Made by a program: the position numbers and the translations under genes. From positions 4,852,501-4,916,500 of the forward strand of contig NZ_FNTD01000004.1 in assembly GCF_900104815.1 (NCBI RefSeq): a stretch of DNA of 64,000 nt. Direction: 5' to 3'. The notes below the pieces were generated by a model. It made no database searches. It saw nothing but the letters and a program-made list of their open reading frames with translations, and was not told the origin of the DNA. Source of the stretch: Streptomyces misionensis. Its GTDB lineage: Bacteria; Actinomycetota; Actinomycetes; Streptomycetales; Streptomycetaceae. How positions within the stretch are numbered: position 1 is the stretch's first letter; every line of letters starts with the position of its first letter. Below are positions 26,598 to 34,360 of the stretch, piece by piece.

Positions 26598-28223
26598 GTG
26601 ACCCAGCACAGGCGCCGGGCGACGGCGCAACAGGTGAAGCGGAAGCGGATGGCGGTGGCCGCCGCGGTGGTCGGGACCGTCGCGCTCGGCACGGGTGTCG
26701 GGGTGTGGGCCTCGTCCGGTGGCGGCGCGGGACAGGGCTCCGGGCGGGCGACCGTCGCGGACACCGGCTCCCCGGCGAGTCCCTCGCCCACCCGCTCGTA
26801 CCCGATGTCGAAGGCACCGCAGACCATTCCCGCGGTGCGCTCCCACACCCCGGCCCGCGGGCCGGGGTGGCAGCCGCGCAAGGGCGCCCGCGTGGTGGTC
26901 GGCGACGCGTCGCTGGCCGACGAGGGCCGGCTGATAGCCGGTGAGCTCGGTCTGACCTACGCGGGCCAGAAGAACGACACCAAGGCGGGGGACGTGCGCC
27001 TGGCTCTGGCCGGCGGCGGCAACCAGGAGTCGTACACGATGAACGTCCACGGCGGACGGGTCGACATCAGCGGCCCCGGCCAGGCGGGCGTCTTCTACGG
27101 CACCCGGACCCTCAAGCAGGAGGTCCACGGCGGTGGCACGGCGCCGGAGGGCGTCGTGCGCGACGAGCCGGCCAAGCCGGTGCGCGGGTTCATGCTGGAC
27201 ATCGCGCGCAAACCGTACTCCGAGTCCTGGATAGAGGACCGGATACGGGAGCTGGGGGACCTGAAGTTCAACGAACTGGGGCTGCACTTCTCCGACGACC
27301 AGGCCTTCCGGATCGAGTCCAGCAGCCACCCGGAGATCGTCTCCGCGGACCACCTCACCAAGGCCCAGGTCAGACGGATCGTGGACCTGGCGAACAGCCG
27401 GCACATCACCCTCGTGCCCGAGCTCGACTCGCCGGGGCACCTCGGCGCCGTCCTCGCCGCCCACCCCGACCTCCAGCTGCGCAACCGCAACGGAGTGGTC
27501 ACCAAGGGCGCGATCGACATCTCCAAGCCCGGCTCGGCCAAGCTGGTCGACGACCTGCTGAACGAGTACGCGGGCCTGTTCACCGGCGACCAGTGGCACA
27601 TGGGCGGCGACGAGTACACCGCGCTCATGGCGAGCAACCCCCAGACCGCCTATCCGCAGCTGGCCGCGGCCGCGCGGGCGAAGTTCGGCGCGAACGGCAA
27701 CGTCGCCGACCTCGCCACCGCCTGGCTCAACGACCGCGCCGCCACCGTCCGCGCCCACGGCAAGACGCTGCGCGCCTGGAACGACGGCTTTTACCGCAGC
27801 GCCACCGCCGTACGGCCCGCGGGCGATCTCCAGGTCGCCTACTGGACCGGCAAGGAGATCGGCGCCCGGCAGCCGGAGGAGTACCTGAGCGCCGGCCGCA
27901 AGCTGATCAACTACAACGACGAGTTCCTCTACTACGTCCTCGGCCAGCCGCAGACCTTCGTGTACCCGACCGGCCAGCGGATCTACGAACAGTGGACCCC
28001 TCGGGTGGTGCGCGGCACCGCCGCCGTCCCGGCGCGCTACGACGGGCAGATCCTCGGCGGCACCTTCGCGGTCTGGGGCGACTTCCCCAACGCGCAGACG
28101 CCGGACCAGGTCGCGGCCGGGATCCGGATGCCGCTGCGGGCCACCGTGCAGAAACTCTGGGACCCGCGCACGCCCGCGCTGTCCTGGACGCAGTTCAAGG
28201 CACTGGCGAACCGGCTGGGCTGA
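26598..28223 (+). CDS. Exported GH20 beta-N-acetylhexosaminidase
   Basis: A 541-residue enzyme that removes terminal GlcNAc/GalNAc from chitin or cell-wall fragments. The N-terminus (RRRATAQQVKRKR, then an Ala/Val core) is a signal peptide or anchor. A GH20b-like domain (about residues 95-190) precedes the catalytic barrel. HMGGDEYTAL holds the catalytic pair Asp338-Glu339, which stabilises the substrate's own acetamido group as nucleophile. The barrel is complete, ending near VWGDFPN and KALANRLG. It is divergent from the OHCU gene with 95 bp between; the GTG has only a very short leader downstream of a GTACGTTGG -10-like segment. Confidence 0.9.
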   Translation: MTQHRRRATAQQVKRKRMAVAAAVVGTVALGTGVGVWASSGGGAGQGSGRATVADTGSPASPSPTRSYPMSKAPQTIPAVRSHTPARGPGWQPRKGARVVVGDASLADEGRLIAGELGLTYAGQKNDTKAGDVRLALAGGGNQESYTMNVHGGRVDISGPGQAGVFYGTRTLKQEVHGGGTAPEGVVRDEPAKPVRGFMLDIARKPYSESWIEDRIRELGDLKFNELGLHFSDDQAFRIESSSHPEIVSADHLTKAQVRRIVDLANSRHITLVPELDSPGHLGAVLAAHPDLQLRNRNGVVTKGAIDISKPGSAKLVDDLLNEYAGLFTGDQWHMGGDEYTALMASNPQTAYPQLAAAARAKFGANGNVADLATAWLNDRAATVRAHGKTLRAWNDGFYRSATAVRPAGDLQVAYWTGKEIGARQPEEYLSAGRKLINYNDEFLYYVLGQPQTFVYPTGQRIYEQWTPRVVRGTAAVPARYDGQILGGTFAVWGDFPNAQTPDQVAAGIRMPLRATVQKLWDPRTPALSWTQFKALANRLG

Positions 28224-28311
28224 GGCGCCGACGGTCCGGCGGGGCCCTGAGGCACGGGCGGCCGGGCCGGAGGGCCGAGCGGCCGGGGCGAAGGGCGGGG
28301 GAGCGGCCGGG

Positions 28312-28342
28312 GAGCGGGCGGGTGGAGCGACCCCGCCCGCTC
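28312..28342 (+). terminator. Hexosaminidase terminator hairpin
   Basis: GAGCGGGCGGG (28312-28322) pairs perfectly with CCCGCCCGCTC (28332-28342), giving an 11-bp stem and 9-nt loop. The preceding 90 bases are extremely GC-rich and purine-skewed, with no credible gene. The rest of the gap to 28511 should hold the promoter of the DUF4328 gene. Confidence 0.6.
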
Positions 28343-28511
28343 TCTGCCGGTTCCGGCCGGGGGCCGGACGCAACCGGCGAAATCCGTGGACACGGAACGA
28401 TCTTCGGCCGTATCTTCCGGTGTTCGCCTTTCCGGCCGGCCGGCCGCTCGCAGGCCGCACGCCGCACGCCGCCCGCCGGTCACCGTCATCACCTCGGGGG
28501 AAGCTCAGCCC

Positions 28512-29219
28512 ATGGCCACACCCATGCCCGTCCCACCCGTGCCCGCCGGTCCCCTCGGCGCCCCGCCCCCGGCCCGGCTGCGCTCGCCCGCCGGGCTCGG
28601 CCTGGCCACCGCGGTACTGCTGGGGGCGGCCGTCGCCGCCGACCTGTTCGCCTGCGTCGCGGACCTGGGCGAGATGAACGTCGCCCAGGACCTGATGGGC
28701 GGCGCCACCGGCGCGGACATCGTCCACCGGGCCGACCGCGCCGACACCCTCTACGGCTCCGCCGGCATCACCCAGGGCGTCACCCTGGTGGCGACGATGG
28801 TCGTCTACCTGTGCTGGCTGTGGCGGGTGCGGGTGAACGCCGAGGCGTTCCGGCCGGACGGGCACCGGCTGAAGCGGGGCTGGGTGATCGGCGGCTGGTT
28901 CTGCCCGATCGTGAACCTGTGGTTCCCGCGCCGGGTCGTGCTGGACAGCTGGACGGCCAGCACCCCGCCGGGTGCCCGGGTCCGGCGCGCCCCGGTCAAC
29001 GCCTGGTGGACGCTGTGGATCCTCGGCCTGCTGCTCGGCCGGCCCGCGGCGACGCGATTCGGCGACGCCGACACCCCGGCGCAGCTGGCCTCCGCCGCCC
29101 GGCTGATGCTCGTCTCCGACGGGCTCGACGCGGCGGCCGGCATCCTCGCCGTCGTGGTCGTCCTCCATCTGACCCGGATGCAGCGGCACCGGCTGCTCGC
29201 CGCCCCCGTGTTTGGCTGA
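28512..29219 (+). CDS. DUF4328 membrane protein
   Basis: A 235-residue protein. A Pro-rich N-terminus is followed by four to five hydrophobic segments with the DUF4328 pattern: VYLCWLWRVRVNAE, KRGWVIGGWFCPIVNLWFPR, INxWWTLWILGLLL-like and a final GILAVVVVLHLTRMQ. The function of the family is unknown; it occurs widely in actinobacteria. ATG at 28512 has only a modest GGGGGA about 12 bases upstream. It lies just before the first TGTGACACT element. Confidence 0.82.
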   Translation: MATPMPVPPVPAGPLGAPPPARLRSPAGLGLATAVLLGAAVAADLFACVADLGEMNVAQDLMGGATGADIVHRADRADTLYGSAGITQGVTLVATMVVYLCWLWRVRVNAEAFRPDGHRLKRGWVIGGWFCPIVNLWFPRRVVLDSWTASTPPGARVRRAPVNAWWTLWILGLLLGRPAATRFGDADTPAQLASAARLMLVSDGLDAAAGILAVVVVLHLTRMQRHRLLAAPVFG

Positions 29220-29230
29220 AACCGAACGGC

Positions 29231-29258
29231 TGTGACACTCCCGCCCCCGCGCACGCAG
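29231..29258 (+). promoter_or_regulatory. Promoter-like element, copy 1 (TGTGACACT-N11-GCACGCAG)
   Basis: TGTGACACT at 29231-29239, then 11 bases and GCACGCAG at 29251-29258; 51 bp before the ATG at 29310. It matches copies 2 and 3 in both boxes and in exact spacing. The two-box layout fits an ECF-type promoter, and two nearly identical ECF sigma factors are encoded downstream. Confidence 0.6.
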
Positions 29259-29309
29259 TAAGGGGAGTCACGGGTCCCGTACCGGTCGGAACCCAGAACG
29301 GGGGGCTTC

Positions 29310-29906
29310 ATGAGCCTGGTGGAACTGATCGCGCGGGCCGACGAGCGGGGACTGGCCGCGGGCGGACTGGCTTGTTTGGATCGGTGCCTGCCGCTGCTCG
29401 GCGAGGACGACGAGCTGCTGCGCCCGCTGTGGGGGAGCCTCGCCGACGGCGCCGACTGGAGCGGCCACCTGGAGCGGGCGCGGGCCGTGTGCGGGACGGG
29501 CGGGGAGGCTGACTCGTCCGGTGTGTCCGGCGCGTTCGGCGCCGAGGCCGTCCGGCTGGCCCGGCACATGCTGGACACGGCCCCCGCCGAGCGCACCGCC
29601 GAGGCCCTGCGCCCCTGGGCGGACGCCTGCTCGCTCGCCTCCCTGCGCATCCACCGCCTGCTCGACCCGGCAGCCGATGCCGCCCCGGACGATGCCGCCC
29701 CGGCGGCCGCGCGTGCCGGCGAGGCCGAGGAGCCGTCCCCGCTGGTCGCCGCCGAGCTGCGCCGCCAGATCGCCGTCCTCGAACTCCTCGCCGGGCACGG
29801 CGGGCAGGGCCTGCGCCATGCCCTGGAGCTGTCGGGGGAGGGGCGGCGGGTGCTGCGCGCGGTGGTCTCCCGGCGGGCCCGGGGCACCGCCGGTACCGTC
29901 CGCTGA
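29310..29906 (+). CDS. Uncharacterised protein, possible member of the sigma-factor locus
   Basis: A 198-residue, Ala/Leu/Arg-rich, largely helical protein without signal peptide or membrane segment, so probably cytosolic. I do not recognise a family. Leu-rich stretches at residues 1-55 and 140-185 could form helical repeats around an acidic, Ala-rich linker (AADAAPDDAAPAAARAGEAEE). GGGGGGCTTC precedes the ATG. The gene sits between a conserved promoter-like element and an uncharacterised gene, ahead of two sigma-factor modules, so it may belong to that regulon. Confidence 0.7.
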   Translation: MSLVELIARADERGLAAGGLACLDRCLPLLGEDDELLRPLWGSLADGADWSGHLERARAVCGTGGEADSSGVSGAFGAEAVRLARHMLDTAPAERTAEALRPWADACSLASLRIHRLLDPAADAAPDDAAPAAARAGEAEEPSPLVAAELRRQIAVLELLAGHGGQGLRHALELSGEGRRVLRAVVSRRARGTAGTVR

Positions 29907-30039
29907 CACCCCCGCGGGACGGCTCCCCGGGTGCGCGTCCTGTGCCGGTCGTGCGGTGGAGGTGGGGCGGTCCTGCGCCGGTTGTCGGGAGGCGGCCGCC
30001 AGGCGTGACGGAAGCCGGGCCCCGCTCGCTCTTCCTTAT

Positions 30040-30525
30040 GTGAACGCCCATGTGACAGCCCCTGTGACAGCCCGTGTGCCGGCCCGTGCGACCGCCGGTG
30101 CGCCGGCCGACGCGTCGGCCGGTGTGACCGCCCCCGACGGCACCGCGCCGCAGCGGACCAGGCCCCAGGCCGCCGTGAAGCCCGTGCGCTGGGCGGCGGA
30201 CGCGGTCGCGGCCATGCGCGAGGGCGCCCGGCTGCGTCTCGACTACTCGGCGCAGAGCCTGTGGCGGGTGGACCGGGTGATCGAGGAGATACGGCGCGAG
30301 GGGGCGCCGAAGGAGGCCGTGGACAGCGTGCTGCGCGGCTTCGGCGCCTACGCCGGGGAGGTGGTCGTCCGGCACACCGGCGGCGAGTGGTGGGCGACCG
30401 GCGGCGAGCACTGGGTGCGCACGCCCGACGGCCGGCTCTGGGACCCCATCGAGGAGGCCCGTCGCTGCTACACCGGCCACGGCTCGCTGCGCCTGCTGTG
30501 CCGGGACGCGACCGCCGTCGTCTGA
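30040..30525 (+). CDS. Uncharacterised small protein upstream of the first sigma module
   Basis: A protein of up to 161 residues. The first 45 codons are low-complexity and include repeated GTGACAGCC units, so the true start is uncertain and could be any of several in-frame GTGs. The folded part (about residue 50 on) has AAMREGARLRLDYSAQSLWRVDRVIEEI, which resembles DUF3806/DUF6278-type helices, then a Trp-rich strand region (GGEWWATGGEHWVRTPDGRLWDP). No signal peptide. Function unknown. It ends 16 bp before promoter-like copy 2. Confidence 0.65.
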   Translation: MNAHVTAPVTARVPARATAGAPADASAGVTAPDGTAPQRTRPQAAVKPVRWAADAVAAMREGARLRLDYSAQSLWRVDRVIEEIRREGAPKEAVDSVLRGFGAYAGEVVVRHTGGEWWATGGEHWVRTPDGRLWDPIEEARRCYTGHGSLRLLCRDATAVV

Positions 30526-30541
30526 CGGCCCATCGGCCCGC

Positions 30542-30569
30542 TGTGACACTTCCGTGCGGGCGGACGCTG
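30542..30569 (+). promoter_or_regulatory. Promoter-like element, copy 2 (TGTGACACT-N11-GGACGCTG)
   Basis: TGTGACACT at 30542-30550 and GGACGCTG at 30562-30569, exactly 11 bases apart, 43 bp before the GTG of the first ECF sigma gene. If it is this sigma factor's own promoter, the gene would be autoregulated. Confidence 0.65.
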
Positions 30570-30612
30570 ATGACCATGGAGGGCGACAGACACGGCCGGA
30601 GCGTGTCACACC

Positions 30613-31278
30613 GTGCGGGACGCCCCGCGGTGGCCTGAACTCGGCACGACGAGGACGGTCTTGGGCCAGGGAGGGGACCCCCGCCGCCGGTGGCCGCGGG
30701 ACGCGGAACTGGGCGCGGCCGTCGCACGGGCCCAGGACGGCGACGAGACGGCGTTCGCGGTGGCCTACCGGCTCGTGCAGCCCGGCCTGCTCGGTTACCT
30801 GCGCGGCCTGGTCGGCGAGGACGCGGAGGACGTGGCCGCCGACGCCTGGCTGGAGATCGCCCGGGACCTGGGCCGGTTCAGCGGGGACGGCGCCGGCTTC
30901 CGGGGCTGGACCGCGGCCATAGCCCGCCACCGCGCCCTGGACCATCTGCGCCGCCGCCGCACCCGGCCCCGGACCACCGCGCTCGAACAGGACGTGCTGG
31001 AGCTGCCCGGACCGCACAGCACCCACGACCAGGCGCTGGAGTCCCTGTCCACCGCGCGCGCCCTGGACCTGGTGCGCGCCCTGCCCCGGGACCAGGCCGA
31101 GGCCGTGCTGCTCCGGGTGGTCGTCGGTCTCGACGGCCCCGCCGCCGCCCGCGTGCTCGGCAAGCGCCCCGGCGCCGTGCGCACCGCCACCCACCGCGGC
31201 CTCAAGCGCCTCGCCCGCCGGCTGCCCGGCCGGGGCACGGCGGACGAGGCCCCCGGAGCGCCGGGGGAGCCGGCGTGA
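30613..31278 (+). CDS. ECF RNA polymerase sigma factor, module 1
   Basis: A sigma-70 family protein of up to 221 residues with only regions 2 and 4. Region 2 is about residues 38-105 (GDETAFAVAYRLVQPGLLGYLRGL, EDAEDVAADAWLEIARDL, FRGWTAAIARHRALDHLRRRR). Region 4 is about 140-200, with the DNA-recognition helix in VLGKRPGAVRTATHRGLKRLARRL. It is highly similar to the second sigma factor at 32368, and the recognition helices are nearly identical, implying the same target promoters. The GTG start is uncertain; a TTG at 30661 would give a shorter form. A membrane protein with anti-sigma features follows. Confidence 0.88.
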   Translation: MRDAPRWPELGTTRTVLGQGGDPRRRWPRDAELGAAVARAQDGDETAFAVAYRLVQPGLLGYLRGLVGEDAEDVAADAWLEIARDLGRFSGDGAGFRGWTAAIARHRALDHLRRRRTRPRTTALEQDVLELPGPHSTHDQALESLSTARALDLVRALPRDQAEAVLLRVVVGLDGPAAARVLGKRPGAVRTATHRGLKRLARRLPGRGTADEAPGAPGEPA

Positions 31279-31365
31279 GGGGCGCGGGCCGGGCACGGGC
31301 GTGCGCGCGCGACAGGGGCGGTGCCGGCGGGGCGCCGGGTGCGGGGGACGAGGACGGGAACGGGC

Positions 31366-32064
31366 ATGGGTGAGCGGAAGGGCGGCGGTCGGGTGTCCGG
31401 GCGGCGGCGCGGGGGCACGGGCGTGCCCTTGCCGAGGCGCGGCGACGCGGACCTCGGCGTCGGCGAGTTCGAGGCGCGGTTCGGCGCGGCGCTGCGGGTG
31501 TACGACGCGGATCCCGAGGCCGAGCGCCGGGCCGTCGCCGCCTTCCGCGGTGCCCGCGCCGCCGGGACCCGCCCTTCCCGGACCCGGCCCCGCGACGACT
31601 GGCGGCCCACGGCGCGGCGCCGTGCGCTGCGGACCGTGCTGTCGGTGACGCTGGCGTCCCTCGCGTTGGGCGGGGCCGCCACCGCGGCGATCGGCTCCGC
31701 CGGGTCCGGCACCCGCGCCGCCCCGCACCCCGTCGTACGCCCGGCGGCACCCGCCGCGGGCACACCGCGCCCCGCGGGCCCGGCCCCCTCGTCCGGTACG
31801 GTCACCCGGCCGAGCGGCATCCCGCGGTCCACCGCCCCCGCCCCGCGCCCGCCCCGTCCGGCGACCGCCCGCGACACCCCGGCCCACTGCCGGGCCCACG
31901 GGAAAGCGGGGCGGTGGGGCCAGGCGCCGGATGCCACGGCCTGGCGGCAAATCGTCGCGGCGGCGGGCGACCCGGAGCTGGTCGCCGCGCACTGCGCGAC
32001 CCCGAAAGCGGACAAAACCGGCAAAAGCGGCGGAAGTTCGCAAGCGAACGACGGTAAGAAGTGA
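31366..32064 (+). CDS. Single-pass membrane partner of sigma module 1 (putative anti-sigma factor)
   Basis: A 232-residue protein: a basic, Gly/Arg-rich cytoplasmic N-terminus with a short helical segment (EFEARFGAALRVYDADPEAERRAVAAF), one membrane helix (about residues 88-112), a Pro/Ala-rich linker, and a small C-terminal region outside the cell with two cysteines 34 residues apart (DTPAHCRA ... LVAAHC). No HxxxCxxC zinc motif of classical anti-sigma factors is seen, so the anti-sigma role is inferred from position and topology. ATG at 31366. Its counterpart in module 2 has the same layout. Confidence 0.72.
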   Translation: MGERKGGGRVSGRRRGGTGVPLPRRGDADLGVGEFEARFGAALRVYDADPEAERRAVAAFRGARAAGTRPSRTRPRDDWRPTARRRALRTVLSVTLASLALGGAATAAIGSAGSGTRAAPHPVVRPAAPAAGTPRPAGPAPSSGTVTRPSGIPRSTAPAPRPPRPATARDTPAHCRAHGKAGRWGQAPDATAWRQIVAAAGDPELVAAHCATPKADKTGKSGGSSQANDGKK

Positions 32065-32105
32065 GCGCCGAAGGGTAAGAGGCGAGCGGCAGGACGCCGG
32101 GCAGG

Positions 32106-32153
32106 GCGACGGCCGGGGCCGCCACCCCCCACAGGAGAGGCCCCGGCCGTCGC
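32106..32153 (+). terminator. Strong terminator between sigma modules
   Basis: GCGACGGCCGGGGCC (32106-32120) and GGCCCCGGCCGTCGC (32139-32153) form a perfect 15-bp stem with an 18-nt loop, 42 bp after the module 1 partner gene. It insulates module 2, which therefore needs its own promoter. Confidence 0.8.
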
Positions 32154-32367
32154 GCTGAGGGCCGCGCGGCGACCCGTACTCCCTACAGCGCCGCCCGTGC
32201 GTTTTCTGTCACACCCCGGCCGCTTTCGGTCCGCACCGGATGCTCACCCTGCGCACACCCGCACCCGGTCACGAGTTAGTTGCATCTTCTACGGACATGG
32301 ACGAAGAAAGGTTTCACGCCGTAACGTGCCATTCGCGCCGACCGGAGACAGGCGTAAAGGGAGTGCG

Positions 32368-33054
32368 GTGCTGGGGGACGACGCGGAGCTGACCACCGCG
32401 GTGCGTGCGGCACAGGACGGTGACGAGAGCGCCTTCCGCACGGTGTACCGCGCGGTACACCCGCGCCTGCTCGGATACGTGCGCACGCTGGTCGGCGATC
32501 CGGACGCCGAGGACGTGGCCTCCGAAGCCTGGCTGCAGATCGCCCGGGACCTCGGCCGGTTCAGCGGCGACGCCGACCGCTTCCGCGGCTGGGCCGCCCG
32601 GATCGCCCGCAACCGCGCCCTGGACCACATCCGGATGCGCGGCCGCCGCCCGGCGATCGGCGGCGACGAGACCGAACTGACCGGCCGGGCAGCCGAGTCC
32701 GACACCGCGGGCGAGGCCATCGAGGCGCTCACCACCGGCAACACCCTCTCCCTCATCGCGCGGCTCCCGCAGGACCAGGCCGAGGCGGTCGTCCTGCGCG
32801 TGGTGGTCGGTCTGGACGCCAAGTCCGCGGCCGAGACCCTCGGCAAACGCGCCGGGGCCGTCCGCACCGCCGCGCACCGCGGCCTCAAACGGCTCGCGGA
32901 ACTGCTGGGCGACGACCCGGAGGCCGCGGGCGTGCTCGACGCGCTGCCGCCTCCCCGGACGGCCGAGCGGGCCGTCCAGCGAGAACCGCGCCGCCGCGCG
33001 GTGACGTCCGGCACTGTGACGCATACGCGAGCGCGGACGCAGAAGGACATGTGA
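32368..33054 (+). CDS. ECF RNA polymerase sigma factor, module 2
   Basis: A 228-residue ECF sigma factor with region 2 (GDESAFRTVYRAVHPRLLGYVRTL ... FRGWAARIARNRALDHIRMRG) and region 4 (LPQDQAEAVVLRVVVGLDAKSAAETLGKRAGAVRTAAHRGLKRLAEL). It is a clear paralogue of module 1. GTG at 32368 is chosen because AAAGGGAG precedes it with good spacing and the product then starts like its paralogue; GTG at 32326 is an alternative. A C-terminal Arg-rich extension of about 35 residues is unique to this copy. Its stop overlaps the next ATG by one base (TGATG). Confidence 0.9.
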   Translation: MLGDDAELTTAVRAAQDGDESAFRTVYRAVHPRLLGYVRTLVGDPDAEDVASEAWLQIARDLGRFSGDADRFRGWAARIARNRALDHIRMRGRRPAIGGDETELTGRAAESDTAGEAIEALTTGNTLSLIARLPQDQAEAVVLRVVVGLDAKSAAETLGKRAGAVRTAAHRGLKRLAELLGDDPEAAGVLDALPPPRTAERAVQREPRRRAVTSGTVTHTRARTQKDM

Positions 33055-34178
33055 TGGCCGACGAGCAGGACAAGTGGCTGAACCGGGAGACGGCGGAGCG
33101 CCTGCTCGCCGGGGAGGCGGCGGAGGCCGTCGACGCGTCCGCCGCCGACCGCGCGGAACGCCTCTTCGAGCTGCTCGGCGCGCTGTCCGCGGAGGCGGCC
33201 CCGGCCACCTCCGAACTCCCCGGCGAGCAGGCCGCCCTGGCCGCGTTCCGCAAGGCCCGCGACGCCGCCGCGGAGGAGCGCGCCGCCGCGCCCGGCGGCC
33301 GCCCCGGCGCGAGCACCCGCGGACACGACGCGGGCCTGGTCCGCATCGGCGCCCGCACCGAAGCCCCCGCCCGCCGCCCCGCCTGGCGCCGCCCGGTGCG
33401 CCTCGCGCTGGCCGCGGTGGTGGCGGCCGGCACCCTCGGCGGGGTCGCCGTGGCCGCCGGCAGCGGAGTGCTGCCCACGCCGTTCGACGAGGAGCGCCCG
33501 GCCCCCGCGGCCAGCGCCACCGCCTCCGGCCGGCCGCTCGCCCCGGCCACCACCCCGCAGGCACCCACCGGCACCGCCGCTCCCGGCGGCGCCACGGGCA
33601 CCGCCCGATCCGGCGGCTCCGACCGCGCCACCGGCCCGGACGGCCGCACCGGCACGGGCACGCGCCCCGGCTCCGGCGCGCCCAGCGCCCCCGGCGGCCG
33701 GTGGAGCGGCGCCGCCACGGCCTGCCGGGACCTGCGCGCCGGCACCGGCCTCGGCGCGGACCGCAGACGCGCGCTGGAGACCCTGGCGGGCGGCTCCGCC
33801 CGGGTGGCCCAGTACTGCAAGCTGCTCCTGACCACCGGCGAGCACACCGCCGTCAGCCCGACCCCCGGCAAGGGCGGCGACGACGGCGGCCGCGGCCAGG
33901 GCGAAGGCCGCGGCGCGGGCCGGGGCTCCGGGCAGGGCGGGGGCGGCGACCAGAACGGCAACGGCCAGGGCGGTGACGACGACAGCCACCCCGGCAACGG
34001 CAACGGCAAGGGGAGCGGACTGGGCAAGGGCGGCGGCCGGGGTTCCGGCGCGGGCCAGGTCCGCATCCGGCAGCGCGATGGCGCCACGCCCGCCCCGGAA
34101 CCCTCCGCCCACGGCCCCCGGCGCCCTCGCGCCACCGCCGGCGCACCCAGCGGATCCCCGTCCCCATCACCCTCCTGA
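33054..34178 (+). CDS. Single-pass membrane partner of sigma module 2 (putative anti-sigma factor)
   Basis: A 374-residue protein: cytoplasmic helical N-terminus (about 1-105; KWLNRETAERLLAGEAAEAVDAS then AAFRKARDAAAEER), one membrane helix (VRLALAAVVAAGTLGGVAVAAGS, about 112-136), a Pro/Thr/Gly-rich linker, a compact domain with two cysteines 30 residues apart (TACRDL ... RVAQYC), and a disordered Gly-rich tail of about 115 residues. Translationally coupled to the sigma gene. The two-cysteine segment aligns with that of the module 1 partner, which points to a common extracytoplasmic sensor. Lacks a ZAS zinc motif. Confidence 0.78.
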   Translation: MADEQDKWLNRETAERLLAGEAAEAVDASAADRAERLFELLGALSAEAAPATSELPGEQAALAAFRKARDAAAEERAAAPGGRPGASTRGHDAGLVRIGARTEAPARRPAWRRPVRLALAAVVAAGTLGGVAVAAGSGVLPTPFDEERPAPAASATASGRPLAPATTPQAPTGTAAPGGATGTARSGGSDRATGPDGRTGTGTRPGSGAPSAPGGRWSGAATACRDLRAGTGLGADRRRALETLAGGSARVAQYCKLLLTTGEHTAVSPTPGKGGDDGGRGQGEGRGAGRGSGQGGGGDQNGNGQGGDDDSHPGNGNGKGSGLGKGGGRGSGAGQVRIRQRDGATPAPEPSAHGPRRPRATAGAPSGSPSPSPS

Positions 34179-34219
34179 CCTGCTGTTTCACCAGGCTGGG
34201 AAAATTTCTTCGCGCAGGG

Positions 34220-34247
34220 TGTGACACTTTTCGGCCCCCGGACGCAG
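34220..34247 (+). promoter_or_regulatory. Promoter-like element, copy 3 (TGTGACACT-N11-GGACGCAG)
   Basis: TGTGACACT at 34220-34228 and GGACGCAG at 34240-34247, again 11 bases apart. It lies 322 bp before the next protein start but only 74 bp before a strong hairpin, so its first product may be a short RNA. Confidence 0.6.
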
Positions 34248-34254
34248 TACCAAG

Positions 34255-34360
34255 TGAGCCGACTGGTCATCGGCTGTTGCACCGAGCCGGGGTTCCCCCC
34301 GTACCCACGGCTCGTGCACCCGGCGCGGGCGGGACATGTTCCCCCGGTCCCGCCCGCGCC
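34255..34360 (+). ncRNA. Candidate structured small RNA or leader in a 391-bp gap
   Basis: The gap 34179-34569 holds no convincing gene. Downstream of promoter-like copy 3 the sequence can fold into AGCCG/CGGCT (34257-34276), a longer arm pairing GCACCGAGCC (34280 on) with GGCTCGTGC near 34310 (one bulge), and finally the terminator-like hairpin. Transcription from about 34255 to 34360 would give an RNA near 105 nt. The remaining 34361-34569 contains no obvious element except GGAGGC before the mutase ATG. This is a prediction from sequence only; an ordinary leader of the mutase gene is the alternative. Confidence 0.35.
34322..34360 (+). terminator. 14-bp hairpin after promoter-like copy 3
   Basis: GGCGCGGGCGGGAC (34322-34335) pairs perfectly with GTCCCGCCCGCGCC (34347-34360) around an 11-nt loop. 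It could terminate either the upstream partner gene or a short transcript from copy 3. Confidence 0.65.

Noticed and set aside
30604..30622. TGTCACACC...GGACGCC near the first sigma start
   Set aside because: Spacing is only five bases and it overlaps the putative GTG start; probably chance.
29308..32043. 911-residue minus-strand open frame opposite the sigma locus
   Set aside because: The opposite strand encodes a clear ECF sigma factor and its partner; the antisense frame has no recognisable motif.
32207..32235. Fourth copy of the TGTGACACT element before the second sigma gene (TGTCACACC with a CGGTCCGC)
   Set aside because: One box differs at key positions and the second only aligns with a one-base shift, so it is not comparable with the three good copies.
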